64,000 nt of DNA. Origin: Hasllibacter sp963833115. Its GTDB lineage: Bacteria > Pseudomonadota > Alphaproteobacteria > Rhodobacterales > Rhodobacteraceae. The stretch covers positions 1,550,001 to 1,614,000 of the forward strand of contig CAWHWS010000002.1 of NCBI GenBank assembly GCA_963833115.1. Direction: 5' to 3'. The position numbers were made by a program, and so were the translations under genes. The notes under the pieces are model-generated. The model worked only from the letters and a program-made list of their open reading frames with translations, did no database searches and had not been told where the DNA came from. Of the stretch, positions 9,585 to 16,687 are shown in pieces; position 1 is the first letter of the stretch; each line of letters opens with the position of its first letter.

Positions 9585-9643
9585 CGCTTGATCTTCGGCG
9601 CGGCGCGGCCCATGCGGGCGCGCCGCCTCGGGAGGATGACGCG

Positions 9644-10741
9644 ATGGGTTTCAGGATGGGCATCGTCGGGCTGCCGAACGTCGGCAAGTCCACGCTCTTC
9701 AACGCGCTCACCCGCACGGCGGCGGCGCAGGCGGCGAACTTCCCGTTCTGCACCATCGAGCCGAACGTGGGCGACGTGGCCGTCCCGGACGCGCGGCTCG
9801 ACCGCCTGACCGCCATCGCCGGCTCCAAGCAGACGGTTCCGACGCGCATCACCTTCGTGGACATCGCGGGGCTGGTGAAGGGCGCGTCCAAGGGGGAGGG
9901 GCTGGGCAACCAGTTCCTCGCCAACATCCGGGAGACCGACGCGATCGCCCACGTCCTGCGCTGCTTCGAGGACGGGGACGTGACCCACGTGGAGGGGCGC
10001 GTCGATCCGGTCGCGGACGCGGAGACCATCGAGACCGAGCTGATGATCGCCGACCTCGAGAGCGTCGAGCGGCGGCTCACGGGCCTCCAGCGCAAGGTGC
10101 GCGGCGGCGACAAGGAGGCGGTGCAGCAGGAGCGGCTCCTGAAGGCCGCGGGCGCCGCGCTCGAGGCCGGGCGCCCGGCGCGCTCGGTGGACGTGGACCC
10201 CGAGGACGCGCGCGCCTGGGCCGGGCTGCAACTCCTGACGACCAAGCCGATCCTCTACGTGTGCAACGTCGGCGAGGAGGAGGCGGCGCAGGGCAACGCG
10301 CTCTCTTCCGCCGTCGCGGAGATGGCGCGGGCGCAGGGGGCCGCGCATGTCGTCATCAGCGCGGCCATCGAGGAGGAGATCGCGCAGCTCCCCCCCGAGG
10401 ACGCGGCCGAGTTCCTGGAGGGGCTGGGCCTCGAGGAGCCGGGGCTCGACCGCCTGATCCGCGCCGGCTACGCGCTCCTCGACCTGCAGACCTACTTCAC
10501 CGTGGGGCCGAAGGAGGCGCGGGCCTGGACGATCCGGCGGGGCACGGCCGCGCCGCAGGCGGCGGGCGTGATCCACGGCGATTTCGAGCGCAAGTTCATC
10601 CGCGCCGAGACCATCGCCTATGACGACTTCGTCTCGCTCGGCGGGGAGCAGCCGGCCAAGGAGGCGGGCCGGATGCGCGCCGAGGGCAAGACCTACGTGG
10701 TCAAGGACGGCGACGTCCTGCACTTCCTCCACGGCGGCTAG
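9644..10741 (+). CDS. ychF: Redox-regulated ATPase YchF (Obg family)
   Basis: The 365-residue protein is the universally conserved YchF/OLA1 P-loop NTPase. The Walker A motif GLPNVGKS lies at residues 9-16. The G3 region DIAGLVKGASKGEGLGNQFL is complete. The G4 motif is NVGEEEA instead of NKxD, the change that makes this family prefer ATP over GTP. A coiled-coil helical domain and a C-terminal TGS domain (from about residue 280) follow. It associates with ribosomes and is linked to oxidative-stress control. The first ATG (9644) gives the usual MGFRMGIVGLP start. It converges on the RTX protease gene with a 25-nt gap. Confidence 0.97.
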   Translation: MGFRMGIVGLPNVGKSTLFNALTRTAAAQAANFPFCTIEPNVGDVAVPDARLDRLTAIAGSKQTVPTRITFVDIAGLVKGASKGEGLGNQFLANIRETDAIAHVLRCFEDGDVTHVEGRVDPVADAETIETELMIADLESVERRLTGLQRKVRGGDKEAVQQERLLKAAGAALEAGRPARSVDVDPEDARAWAGLQLLTTKPILYVCNVGEEEAAQGNALSSAVAEMARAQGAAHVVISAAIEEEIAQLPPEDAAEFLEGLGLEEPGLDRLIRAGYALLDLQTYFTVGPKEARAWTIRRGTAAPQAAGVIHGDFERKFIRAETIAYDDFVSLGGEQPAKEAGRMRAEGKTYVVKDGDVLHFLHGG

Positions 10742-10766
10742 CCCAGGCGGGCACGGGGGCGCCCCG

Positions 10767-12236
10767 TCAGCCGAGGAGGAGGGCGTCCCAGAGGTCGTCC
10801 ATGTCGGCGCCGCGCAGCGTGAGGTGCCCGCCGTTGAGGTCGAGGACCACGCCGTGCCCGCGCTCCTGCGCGGCGTCCATGACGTCCTGCCGCGAGCCGA
10901 AGCCCTCGAGCCGCAGGACGTCCTCGCCACGACCGAGATCGGTGATCACGTCCCGGCCGTCGCCGCGCGCGAAATGGAAGGTGTCGGCGCCCGCGCCGCC
11001 GGTCATCACGTCGCGCCCGCGCCCGCCGTCCAGCTCGTCGTTCCCGGCGCCGCCCAGGAGGCGATCGCGCCCGGCGCCGCCATGGAGTTGGTCCGCCCCG
11101 CGATTGCCGTGCAGCGCGTCGCGCCCGGCGCCGCCGTGCAGGTCGTCCGCGCCGCGCCCGCCACGGAGGTCGTCCGCGCCGCGCCCGCCGCGCAGGGCGT
11201 CGCCGCCCGCGCCGCCGCGAAGCTCGTCGGCGCCGTGGCCCGCGCGCAGGTCGTCCGCGCCCGCGCCGCCGCGCAGGGTGTCGGCGCCCGAGCCGCTGCG
11301 CAGGGTGTCGTCGCCGCCGCCGCCGCGCAGCACGTCCTTGCCGCCGCGGCCCAGGAGCGTGTCGGCCCCGCCGCGCCCGGCCAGGACGTTGTCCCCCGCG
11401 CTGCCGCCCAGCCAGTCGTCGCCCCGGCCGCCGAGGGCGACCTCGATCGCGGCGTCGAAGGCGACCGCGGCGACGCGCTGCTCGCCCAGATAGGAGAACG
11501 CGCCCTCGCGCAGGTCGATGCGCGCGTCGAGATGGGTGTCGCCGGCGGCGATCACGTCGCGCCCCCCGGTGTCCAGGACGACGGGCACGTGCCCGTCCCC
11601 GGCGTCGAGCGCGAGGCGGTCGCCGCGCGAGCCGGCCCCATCGCTCTCACCCCAGAGGAACTGCAGCGCCATCACGTCGAGGATCTGGTAGGCGCCCTCG
11701 TCACTGCCGTCCCCGAACGGGTCGTCCGTGTAAGACATGAGGGTGTAGCCCTTGTTCTCGTAGACGTCCGGCAGGGTGACGCCCTCGAACGGGTGGGCGA
11801 GGCCGAGGGCGTGGCCGATCTCGTGGCGGATGAGGTCCGGCTCGCCGGTCAGGTCGAGATCGGCGTCGAAGACGGCGAAGGCCTCGTAGGCGGTCATCCG
11901 GCCGTCGCGCCAGGCCCAGGCCGCGCCGCCCTCGCCGATGCCGACCCGCACGTCGGCCTTGCCGAAGTCGAGCCGGGGATCGGCGGCGCCCGGCGTCTCG
12001 ACGAAGCGGATGTTGGCGAAGCTCTCGATCTCGTCGAGGGCGGCGCGGGTGGCGGCCTCCTCGGCGGCGGTGAACGGGACCCAGCCGTCATACCCGCCGA
12101 TGACGGGCAGGGTGGCGGGCTGCTCGGCGCGGAAGGCGTAGGTGAAGACGATGGGGTCGTCATCGGCGGTGTTGAACGGGGGGGTGAGCCCGCCGAAGTC
12201 GAAATGCATGGCCTCGATAAGATCGTTGCTTAGCAT
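10767..12236 (-). CDS. RTX-type M10 zinc metalloprotease (serralysin-like)
   Basis: The 489-residue protein has a catalytic domain and a calcium-binding RTX domain. The zinc site HEIGHALGLAH is at residues 138-148, followed by the Met-turn LMSYT near 167, which is the metzincin signature. From about 269 to 421 run some 17 nonapeptides of type GGxGxDxLx, then a C-terminal segment with the DxxxxLxL features of type I secretion signals. No N-terminal signal peptide is present. These points indicate a protease secreted by a type I ABC exporter and folded by calcium outside the cell. No exporter genes occur nearby. At 489 residues it has close to the usual serralysin size. The start at 12236 gives a short pro-region. 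Confidence 0.88.
   Translation of the reverse strand: MLSNDLIEAMHFDFGGLTPPFNTADDDPIVFTYAFRAEQPATLPVIGGYDGWVPFTAAEEAATRAALDEIESFANIRFVETPGAADPRLDFGKADVRVGIGEGGAAWAWRDGRMTAYEAFAVFDADLDLTGEPDLIRHEIGHALGLAHPFEGVTLPDVYENKGYTLMSYTDDPFGDGSDEGAYQILDVMALQFLWGESDGAGSRGDRLALDAGDGHVPVVLDTGGRDVIAAGDTHLDARIDLREGAFSYLGEQRVAAVAFDAAIEVALGGRGDDWLGGSAGDNVLAGRGGADTLLGRGGKDVLRGGGGDDTLRSGSGADTLRGGAGADDLRAGHGADELRGGAGGDALRGGRGADDLRGGRGADDLHGGAGRDALHGNRGADQLHGGAGRDRLLGGAGNDELDGGRGRDVMTGGAGADTFHFARGDGRDVITDLGRGEDVLRLEGFGSRQDVMDAAQERGHGVVLDLNGGHLTLRGADMDDLWDALLLG
10974..11432 (-). repeat. RTX nonapeptide repeat block, about 17 units
   Basis: About 17 tandem 27-bp units encode Gly-Gly-x-Gly-x-Asp-x-Leu-x in the RTX protease. 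Units vary in sequence but keep the glycine and aspartate codons. In the mature protein they form a calcium-stabilised beta-roll. The variation between units argues for selection on the protein rather than recent DNA duplication. Confidence 0.85.
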
Positions 12237-12475
12237 GTCGGCCCGGCTCCCGTGACGTGAACAGTTCGGCTCGGTGCCCTCGGATCGTTTCCCGTAACAC
12301 GTCGGCGCCGCATAGGAAGGCTATCGCGCCACGCGGCGGCCCCCTGATGGGCGGATTCCGGCGAACCGGGGGCGGATGCGTTCATCGCGCGCGCATCGCT
12401 CCATCGCGCGGTAACCATGGGATCATGTCGCGCGGGCGCGCCTCAGGGCCGGCCCGGAGCGGTGCGAAAGGCGCC

Positions 12476-12504
12476 TTGCCCGTGGGCCGCCCGCCCCGTA
12501 GACC
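12476..12504 (+). promoter_or_regulatory. Promoter of tRNA-Ser
   Basis: TTGCCC (12476-12481) and TAGACC (12499-12504) are 17 bp apart, which places the transcription start next to the first base of the tRNA at 12512. The same TTGcsC-17-TA pattern precedes the other two tRNA genes of the window. Confidence 0.5.
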
Positions 12505-12511
12505 CGCCCGC

Positions 12512-12601
12512 GGAGACGTGGCCGAGTGGTCGAAGGCGCTCCCCTGCTAAGGGAGTAGGCGGGAAACCGTCTCGAGGGTTCGAATCCCTTCGTCTCCGCC
12601 A
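12512..12601 (+). tRNA. tRNA-Ser (anticodon GCU)
   Basis: The 90-nt gene has a 7-bp acceptor stem (GGAGACG with CGTCTCC), a D arm, an anticodon stem CTCCC/GGGAG with loop CTGCTAA, the long variable arm expected for serine, and a T arm with GGTTCGAATCC. The anticodon is GCU, reading AGC and AGU. The CCA end is encoded (12599-12601). Confidence 0.97.
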
Positions 12602-12635
12602 GCCGCCCCCCGGGGGCCGGATTCGGGCGGGCGTC

Positions 12636-13628
12636 ATGCCGACCTCCAAGCGGGACTTCCTGGCCTCCCTGGAGATCGTGTCGGGCACCGTGCGCGAGGG
12701 CGCCCTGAGCCTCTACGCGGTCATGCGGGACGAGGCGTTCTTCCTGCCGGCCTTCCTGAGCCATTACCGCTCCATCGGGGTGGAGCAGTTCGTGATCCTC
12801 GACGATCGCTCGGTCGACGGCACCGCGCAGATGCTGCGCGCCGCGCCCGATTGCGTGCTTCTGCGCGCGCCCTGGCGCTTCGGCGACGTGCTGACGCTGC
12901 GCCGGGCGGGGCTCTGGACCCGGCGGCGGCGGGCCGGGACGGTCTTCAAGGAATGGGCGCCGGACCGCTTCTTCGCCGGGCGCTGGGCGCTCCATGCCGA
13001 CGCGGACGAGTTCCTCGTGCTGCCGCCGGGCGCGCCGGACCTGCGCGCGGCGATCGCCATGCTGGAGGCGCGCGGGGCGCGGTGCTGCGCGGCCTCCGTG
13101 GTGGAGGCGTTCCCCGAGGGGCTGGAGGGGCTCGCGCCGCATCCGCCCGCGGCCGGGCTGGCAGACCTGATGGAGCGCTATCCGATGATCGAGCCGCGGC
13201 CGGTCCTGCGGCTGCGCCCGGGGCGGCAGGCGGCGCGCATCGCGCCCTCCAAGACCGGCGCGCTCATGGCCGCGCACGGGGTGCCCGGCACGGCCGGCTC
13301 GGCGCGGGTGAAGACGCCGCTCCTGCGCCATGCCTGGCCCGCACGCCGCCGCGGCTCGCACAAGGCGAGCGTGCCGCCGCCCTCCTGGGCGATGCTGACG
13401 GTGCTGCACTTCGTCTTCACCGCGCAGATGCGGGCCAAGGTCGAGCGCGCGCGCGCCTGGCGCGCGCATGTGGACGGCGCGGCGAGCTACGACCGCTACG
13501 CCGCGCTGCTGGACGCGCTCGAGGCGTCGGGCGGCGCCATCGCCGGGCCGGACAGCGCGCCCTATGCCGGGCCGGGGCAGCTCATGGCGTCGGGCCTGAT
13601 GCGCTGGCCAGGGGCGGCGGGCCCATGA
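12636..13628 (+). CDS. Family 2-type glycosyltransferase
   Basis: The 330-residue protein resembles the GT2-like group (Glyco_tranf_2_4) common in Rhodobacteraceae. Visible features are an early MRDEAFFLPAFLSHYRSIG, a nucleotide-sugar phrase DDRSVDGT (about 63-70) and the metal-binding HADADEFLVLP (about 123-133). The last third is Ala/Arg-rich with no recognisable motif. Donor and acceptor are unknown; a role in surface polysaccharide or a secreted glycan is likely. No other polysaccharide gene is nearby. There is little sign of a ribosome-binding site before ATG 12636. A strong hairpin follows the stop codon. Confidence 0.75.
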   Translation: MPTSKRDFLASLEIVSGTVREGALSLYAVMRDEAFFLPAFLSHYRSIGVEQFVILDDRSVDGTAQMLRAAPDCVLLRAPWRFGDVLTLRRAGLWTRRRRAGTVFKEWAPDRFFAGRWALHADADEFLVLPPGAPDLRAAIAMLEARGARCCAASVVEAFPEGLEGLAPHPPAAGLADLMERYPMIEPRPVLRLRPGRQAARIAPSKTGALMAAHGVPGTAGSARVKTPLLRHAWPARRRGSHKASVPPPSWAMLTVLHFVFTAQMRAKVERARAWRAHVDGAASYDRYAALLDALEASGGAIAGPDSAPYAGPGQLMASGLMRWPGAAGP

Positions 13629-13674
13629 CCTCCGCACATCCGCGCGAGGCGGCGCGCGGATGTGCGGCATGGGC
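13621..13674 (+). terminator. Long perfect hairpin over the end of the glycosyltransferase gene
   Basis: A 15-bp perfect stem (CCGCACATCCGCGCG at 13632-13646 and its complement at 13653-13667) encloses a 6-nt loop. Outside it, GCCCATG (13621-13627) pairs with CATGGGC (13668-13674), leaving a 4-nt bulge on one side. The outer arm contains the stop codon. No T-run follows, so it may slow or terminate transcription without being a classical intrinsic terminator. It separates the glycosyltransferase gene from ccmF. Confidence 0.6.
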
Positions 13675-13737
13675 GCGCGCGGGGGTTGACGGGCGGGCCG
13701 GGCGCGCCTCTTTCGATGTCGAAGGGGAGGAACGCGC

Positions 13738-15723
13738 ATGATCCCGGAGCTCGGACATCTGTCCCTCACGCTGGCGCTCGCGGCCGCTCTCGTGCAGTCG
13801 GTCCTGCCGATCTGGGGCGCGGCGCGCGGGGACGCGGCCTGGATGGCCACGGGGCGCGCCACGAGCGTGCTCATCGCGGCGCTCGCGGCGCTGGCCTTCG
13901 CGGCCCTGATGCGCTCCTTCGTCGTCTCGGACTTCTCGGTCGTCAACGTCGTCGCCAACAGCCACTCGGCCAAGCCGATGCTCTACAAGGTCGCGGCCAC
14001 CTGGGGCAGCCACGAGGGCTCGCTCCTCCTGTGGGTGCTGATCCTCGCGATCTTCGGCGCCGCCGTCGCGCTCCTGGGCGCGAACCTGCCCGAGGGCCTG
14101 CGCGCGCGCGTGCTCTCGGTGCAGGCGTGGATCATGGCGGCGTTCATCGGGTTCATGGTGTTCACCTCCAACCCGTTCGACCGGCTGGAGGCCGTGCCCC
14201 TCGACGGCACCGACCTCAACCCGCTGCTGCAGGACATCGGCCTCGCGCTGCACCCGCCGCTCCTCTACCTCGGCTATGTCGGGCTCTCGATCGTGTTCAG
14301 CTTCGCGGTCGCCGCCCTGATCGAGGGGCGGGTCGATCCGGCCTGGGCGCGCTGGGTGCGGCCCTGGACGCTGGCGGCGTGGATGGCGCTGACGGGCGGG
14401 ATCGCTCTGGGGTCCTGGTGGGCGTATTACGAGCTCGGCTGGGGCGGCTGGTGGTTCTGGGACCCGGTGGAGAACGTCAGCTTCATGCCGTGGCTGGCGG
14501 CGACCGCGCTCCTGCACTCCGCGATCGTCACGGAGAAGCGGGACGCGTTCAAGTCGTGGACGATCCTCCTGGCGATCCTGGCGTTCTCCATGTCGATCTT
14601 CGGCACGTTCATCGTGCGCTCGGGGCTGCTGACCTCGGTGCACGCCTTCGCGGTGGACCCCGAGCGCGGGCTCTACATCCTGGGCCTCCTGACGGTGGCG
14701 GTGGGGGGCAGCTTCGCGCTCTTTGCCTGGCGCGCGCCGGCGATGGAGCCGGGCGGCCTTTTCCGCCCGATCAGCCGGGAGGGGGGCCTCCTCGTGAACA
14801 ACCTCGCCCTCGCCACGGCGCTGGCGACGGTGCTGTTCGGCACGCTCTATCCCCTCCTCCTCGAGGGCGTGACGGGGGAGAAGATCTCCGTCGGGCCGCC
14901 CTATTTCAACGCGACCTTCCTGCCGGTGGCGCTGCCGCTCCTGATCGCCATGGGCGTGGGCCCGCTCCTGCCGTGGAAGCGGGCGGACCTCGCGGCGGCG
15001 GCCTCGCGCCTCAAATGGGTCGCGGGGCTGACCGTGCTGGCCTTCGTCGGCATCCTGGCGGTCTCCTCGGGTGGCGGCGTGCTCGCGGTCGCGGCGATGG
15101 CGGCGGCGGCGTGGCTGCTGCTGGCGACGCTCTACGAATGGGGCGCCAAGGTGCGGCTCTGGTCCGAGCCGTCCTCGGCCCTCCGGCGGGCATGCGCCCT
15201 CCCGCGCGCGGCGCACGGGATGACGCTCGCCCATGCCGGGATCGCGGTGCTGGCGATGGGGATGACGGGCTCCTCGGCCTGGAAGACGGAGGTCGTGACC
15301 TTCGCCGAGGCCGGCACGACGATCGAGGTCGCGGGCTATGCGCTCACGCTGCGCGGGGTGGAGCGGGTGCAGGGGCCGAACTGGATCGCCGACCGCGCGA
15401 CGCTGGACGTGGAGCGGGGCGGCGAGGCGGTGGCGGTCCTGCGACCCGAGCGCAGGTTCTACCCGGTGGCCGGCATGCCGACGACCGAGAGCGCGATCCG
15501 CTCGACGCTCGCGGGCGACCTCTACGCCACGATCGGCGAGCCCGCGACCGGCGGGGACGGCACGCGCTGGACCCTGCGCGTCCTCTACGAGCCGCTGGTC
15601 GGGCTGATCTGGCTCGGCGCGCTCATGCTCGTCGGCGGCGGGGGGCTGTCGCTCTCGGATCGGCGCCTGCGGGTGGGCGCGCCGCGCCGCTCGGCGGCCC
15701 CGGCGGGGGTCCCGGCGGAGTGA
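13738..15723 (+). CDS. ccmF: Cytochrome c haem lyase subunit CcmF
   Basis: The 661-residue polytopic membrane protein joins haem from holo-CcmE to apocytochrome c in the periplasm, as part of System I cytochrome maturation. The Trp-rich haem-handling signature WGGWWFWDPVENVSFMPWL is at about residues 238-256. Conserved His residues occur in nearby loops, as in GSHEGSLLLWVL near residue 94. About 14-15 hydrophobic segments run through the protein, as is usual. The start follows GGGGAGG. The last base of its final Glu codon begins the GTG of ccmG (GTGA overlap). The length is normal for the family. ccmE, expected upstream, is not in the window. Confidence 0.96.
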   Translation: MIPELGHLSLTLALAAALVQSVLPIWGAARGDAAWMATGRATSVLIAALAALAFAALMRSFVVSDFSVVNVVANSHSAKPMLYKVAATWGSHEGSLLLWVLILAIFGAAVALLGANLPEGLRARVLSVQAWIMAAFIGFMVFTSNPFDRLEAVPLDGTDLNPLLQDIGLALHPPLLYLGYVGLSIVFSFAVAALIEGRVDPAWARWVRPWTLAAWMALTGGIALGSWWAYYELGWGGWWFWDPVENVSFMPWLAATALLHSAIVTEKRDAFKSWTILLAILAFSMSIFGTFIVRSGLLTSVHAFAVDPERGLYILGLLTVAVGGSFALFAWRAPAMEPGGLFRPISREGGLLVNNLALATALATVLFGTLYPLLLEGVTGEKISVGPPYFNATFLPVALPLLIAMGVGPLLPWKRADLAAAASRLKWVAGLTVLAFVGILAVSSGGGVLAVAAMAAAAWLLLATLYEWGAKVRLWSEPSSALRRACALPRAAHGMTLAHAGIAVLAMGMTGSSAWKTEVVTFAEAGTTIEVAGYALTLRGVERVQGPNWIADRATLDVERGGEAVAVLRPERRFYPVAGMPTTESAIRSTLAGDLYATIGEPATGGDGTRWTLRVLYEPLVGLIWLGALMLVGGGGLSLSDRRLRVGAPRRSAAPAGVPAE

Positions 15724-16250
15724 GGCGCTGGGTCTTCTTCCTGCCGCTCGCCGTGCTGGCGGTGTTCGGGGGCTTCGCGCTCTGGGGGTTGACCTCGGGG
15801 CGGGACCCGAACGCGGTGCCCTCGGCCCTCATCGGGCGCGCGCCGCCGGCGACCGCGCTGCCGGCCCTGCCGGGCTCCGGCGTGCCGGGGTTCGACTCCG
15901 CCGCGCTGGGGGAGGGCCCGGTCCTGGTCAACGTCTTCGCCTCCTGGTGCGTGCCCTGCCGGGCCGAGCATCCAGAGCTCGTGCGCATGGCCGCCGAAGG
16001 GATCGCCGTGCACGGCATCGCCTACAAGGACGCGCCCGAGGACGCGGCCGCGTTCCTCGCCGAGCTGGGCAACCCCTACGCCACGGTCGGCGTCGACGAG
16101 CCCGGCCGCGCCGGCATCGACTGGGGCATCACCGGCGTGCCCGAGACCTTCGTGATCGCGGGGGGGCGCATCGTCCACCGCGCCGCCGGCCCCCTGGTGA
16201 ACGAGACCGCCATCGCCCCGGTGCGCGCCGCGCTGGAGGCTGCGCGGTGA
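15720..16250 (+). CDS. ccmG: Periplasmic thiol:disulfide oxidoreductase CcmG/DsbE
   Basis: The 176-residue thioredoxin-fold protein is anchored by one N-terminal helix (about 4-23). The active site is Trp76-Cys77-Val-Pro-Cys80. The family-specific acidic loop and GVPETFVI (cis-Pro region) are present. It keeps apocytochrome c or CcmH cysteines reduced so haem can be attached, receiving electrons from a DsbD-type protein; one is encoded convergently at 16684-18690. The start is GTG at 15720, overlapping the ccmF stop by 4 nt. The stop overlaps the ccmH start in the same way. Confidence 0.95.
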   Translation: MRRWVFFLPLAVLAVFGGFALWGLTSGRDPNAVPSALIGRAPPATALPALPGSGVPGFDSAALGEGPVLVNVFASWCVPCRAEHPELVRMAAEGIAVHGIAYKDAPEDAAAFLAELGNPYATVGVDEPGRAGIDWGITGVPETFVIAGGRIVHRAAGPLVNETAIAPVRAALEAAR

Positions 16251-16687
16251 GGGCCCTGGCCCTGGCCCTGATGCTGCTCGCCGCGCCCGCGATGGCGGTC
16301 GAGCCCGACGAGATCCTCGCCGACCCCGCGCTCGAGGCCCGCGCGCGGCAGATCGGGACGACGCTGCGCTGCGTCGTCTGCGCCTCCGAGCCGATCGAAT
16401 CGAGCCGGGCCGGCATGGCGCGCGACATGCGCATCCTCGTGCGCGAGCGCCTCACGGCCGGCGACAGCGACGCCGCGATCTACGCCTACATGACCGAACG
16501 CTACGGCAATTACGTCCTGTTCCGCCCGCCGTTCAAGCCGTCGACCTATGCGCTCTGGACGCTGCCCTTCGCGCTCATCGGCGGGATCGCCGTGGCGGGG
16601 GGGCTGGCCCTGCGCCGCCGCGCCGGGCCGGCCGGGCCCGCGCCCCTGACACCCGCCGAGCGGGCGGAGCTGGACCGGCTCGGCTAG
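16247..16687 (+). CDS. ccmH: Cytochrome c maturation protein CcmH (CycL)
   Basis: The 146-residue protein has a signal peptide (about 1-17), the redox motif Leu-Arg-Cys42-Val-Val-Cys45, and a C-terminal membrane helix (about 103-121). It holds apocytochrome c in the haem lyase complex with CcmF. The sequence after the Cys pair (ASEPIESSRAGMARDMR) differs from the common QNQSIxDSxAxxARDLR, so it is a divergent member. The start is GTG at 16247, inside the ccmG stop. No ccmI follows. Its TAG shares a CTAG with the stop of the convergent dsbD gene. Confidence 0.93.
   Translation: MRALALALMLLAAPAMAVEPDEILADPALEARARQIGTTLRCVVCASEPIESSRAGMARDMRILVRERLTAGDSDAAIYAYMTERYGNYVLFRPPFKPSTYALWTLPFALIGGIAVAGGLALRRRAGPAGPAPLTPAERAELDRLG

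Noticed and set aside
10974..11432. Possible CRISPR or tandem DNA repeat
   Set aside because: The units are 27 bp, lie in frame, have no spacers and encode RTX nonapeptides.
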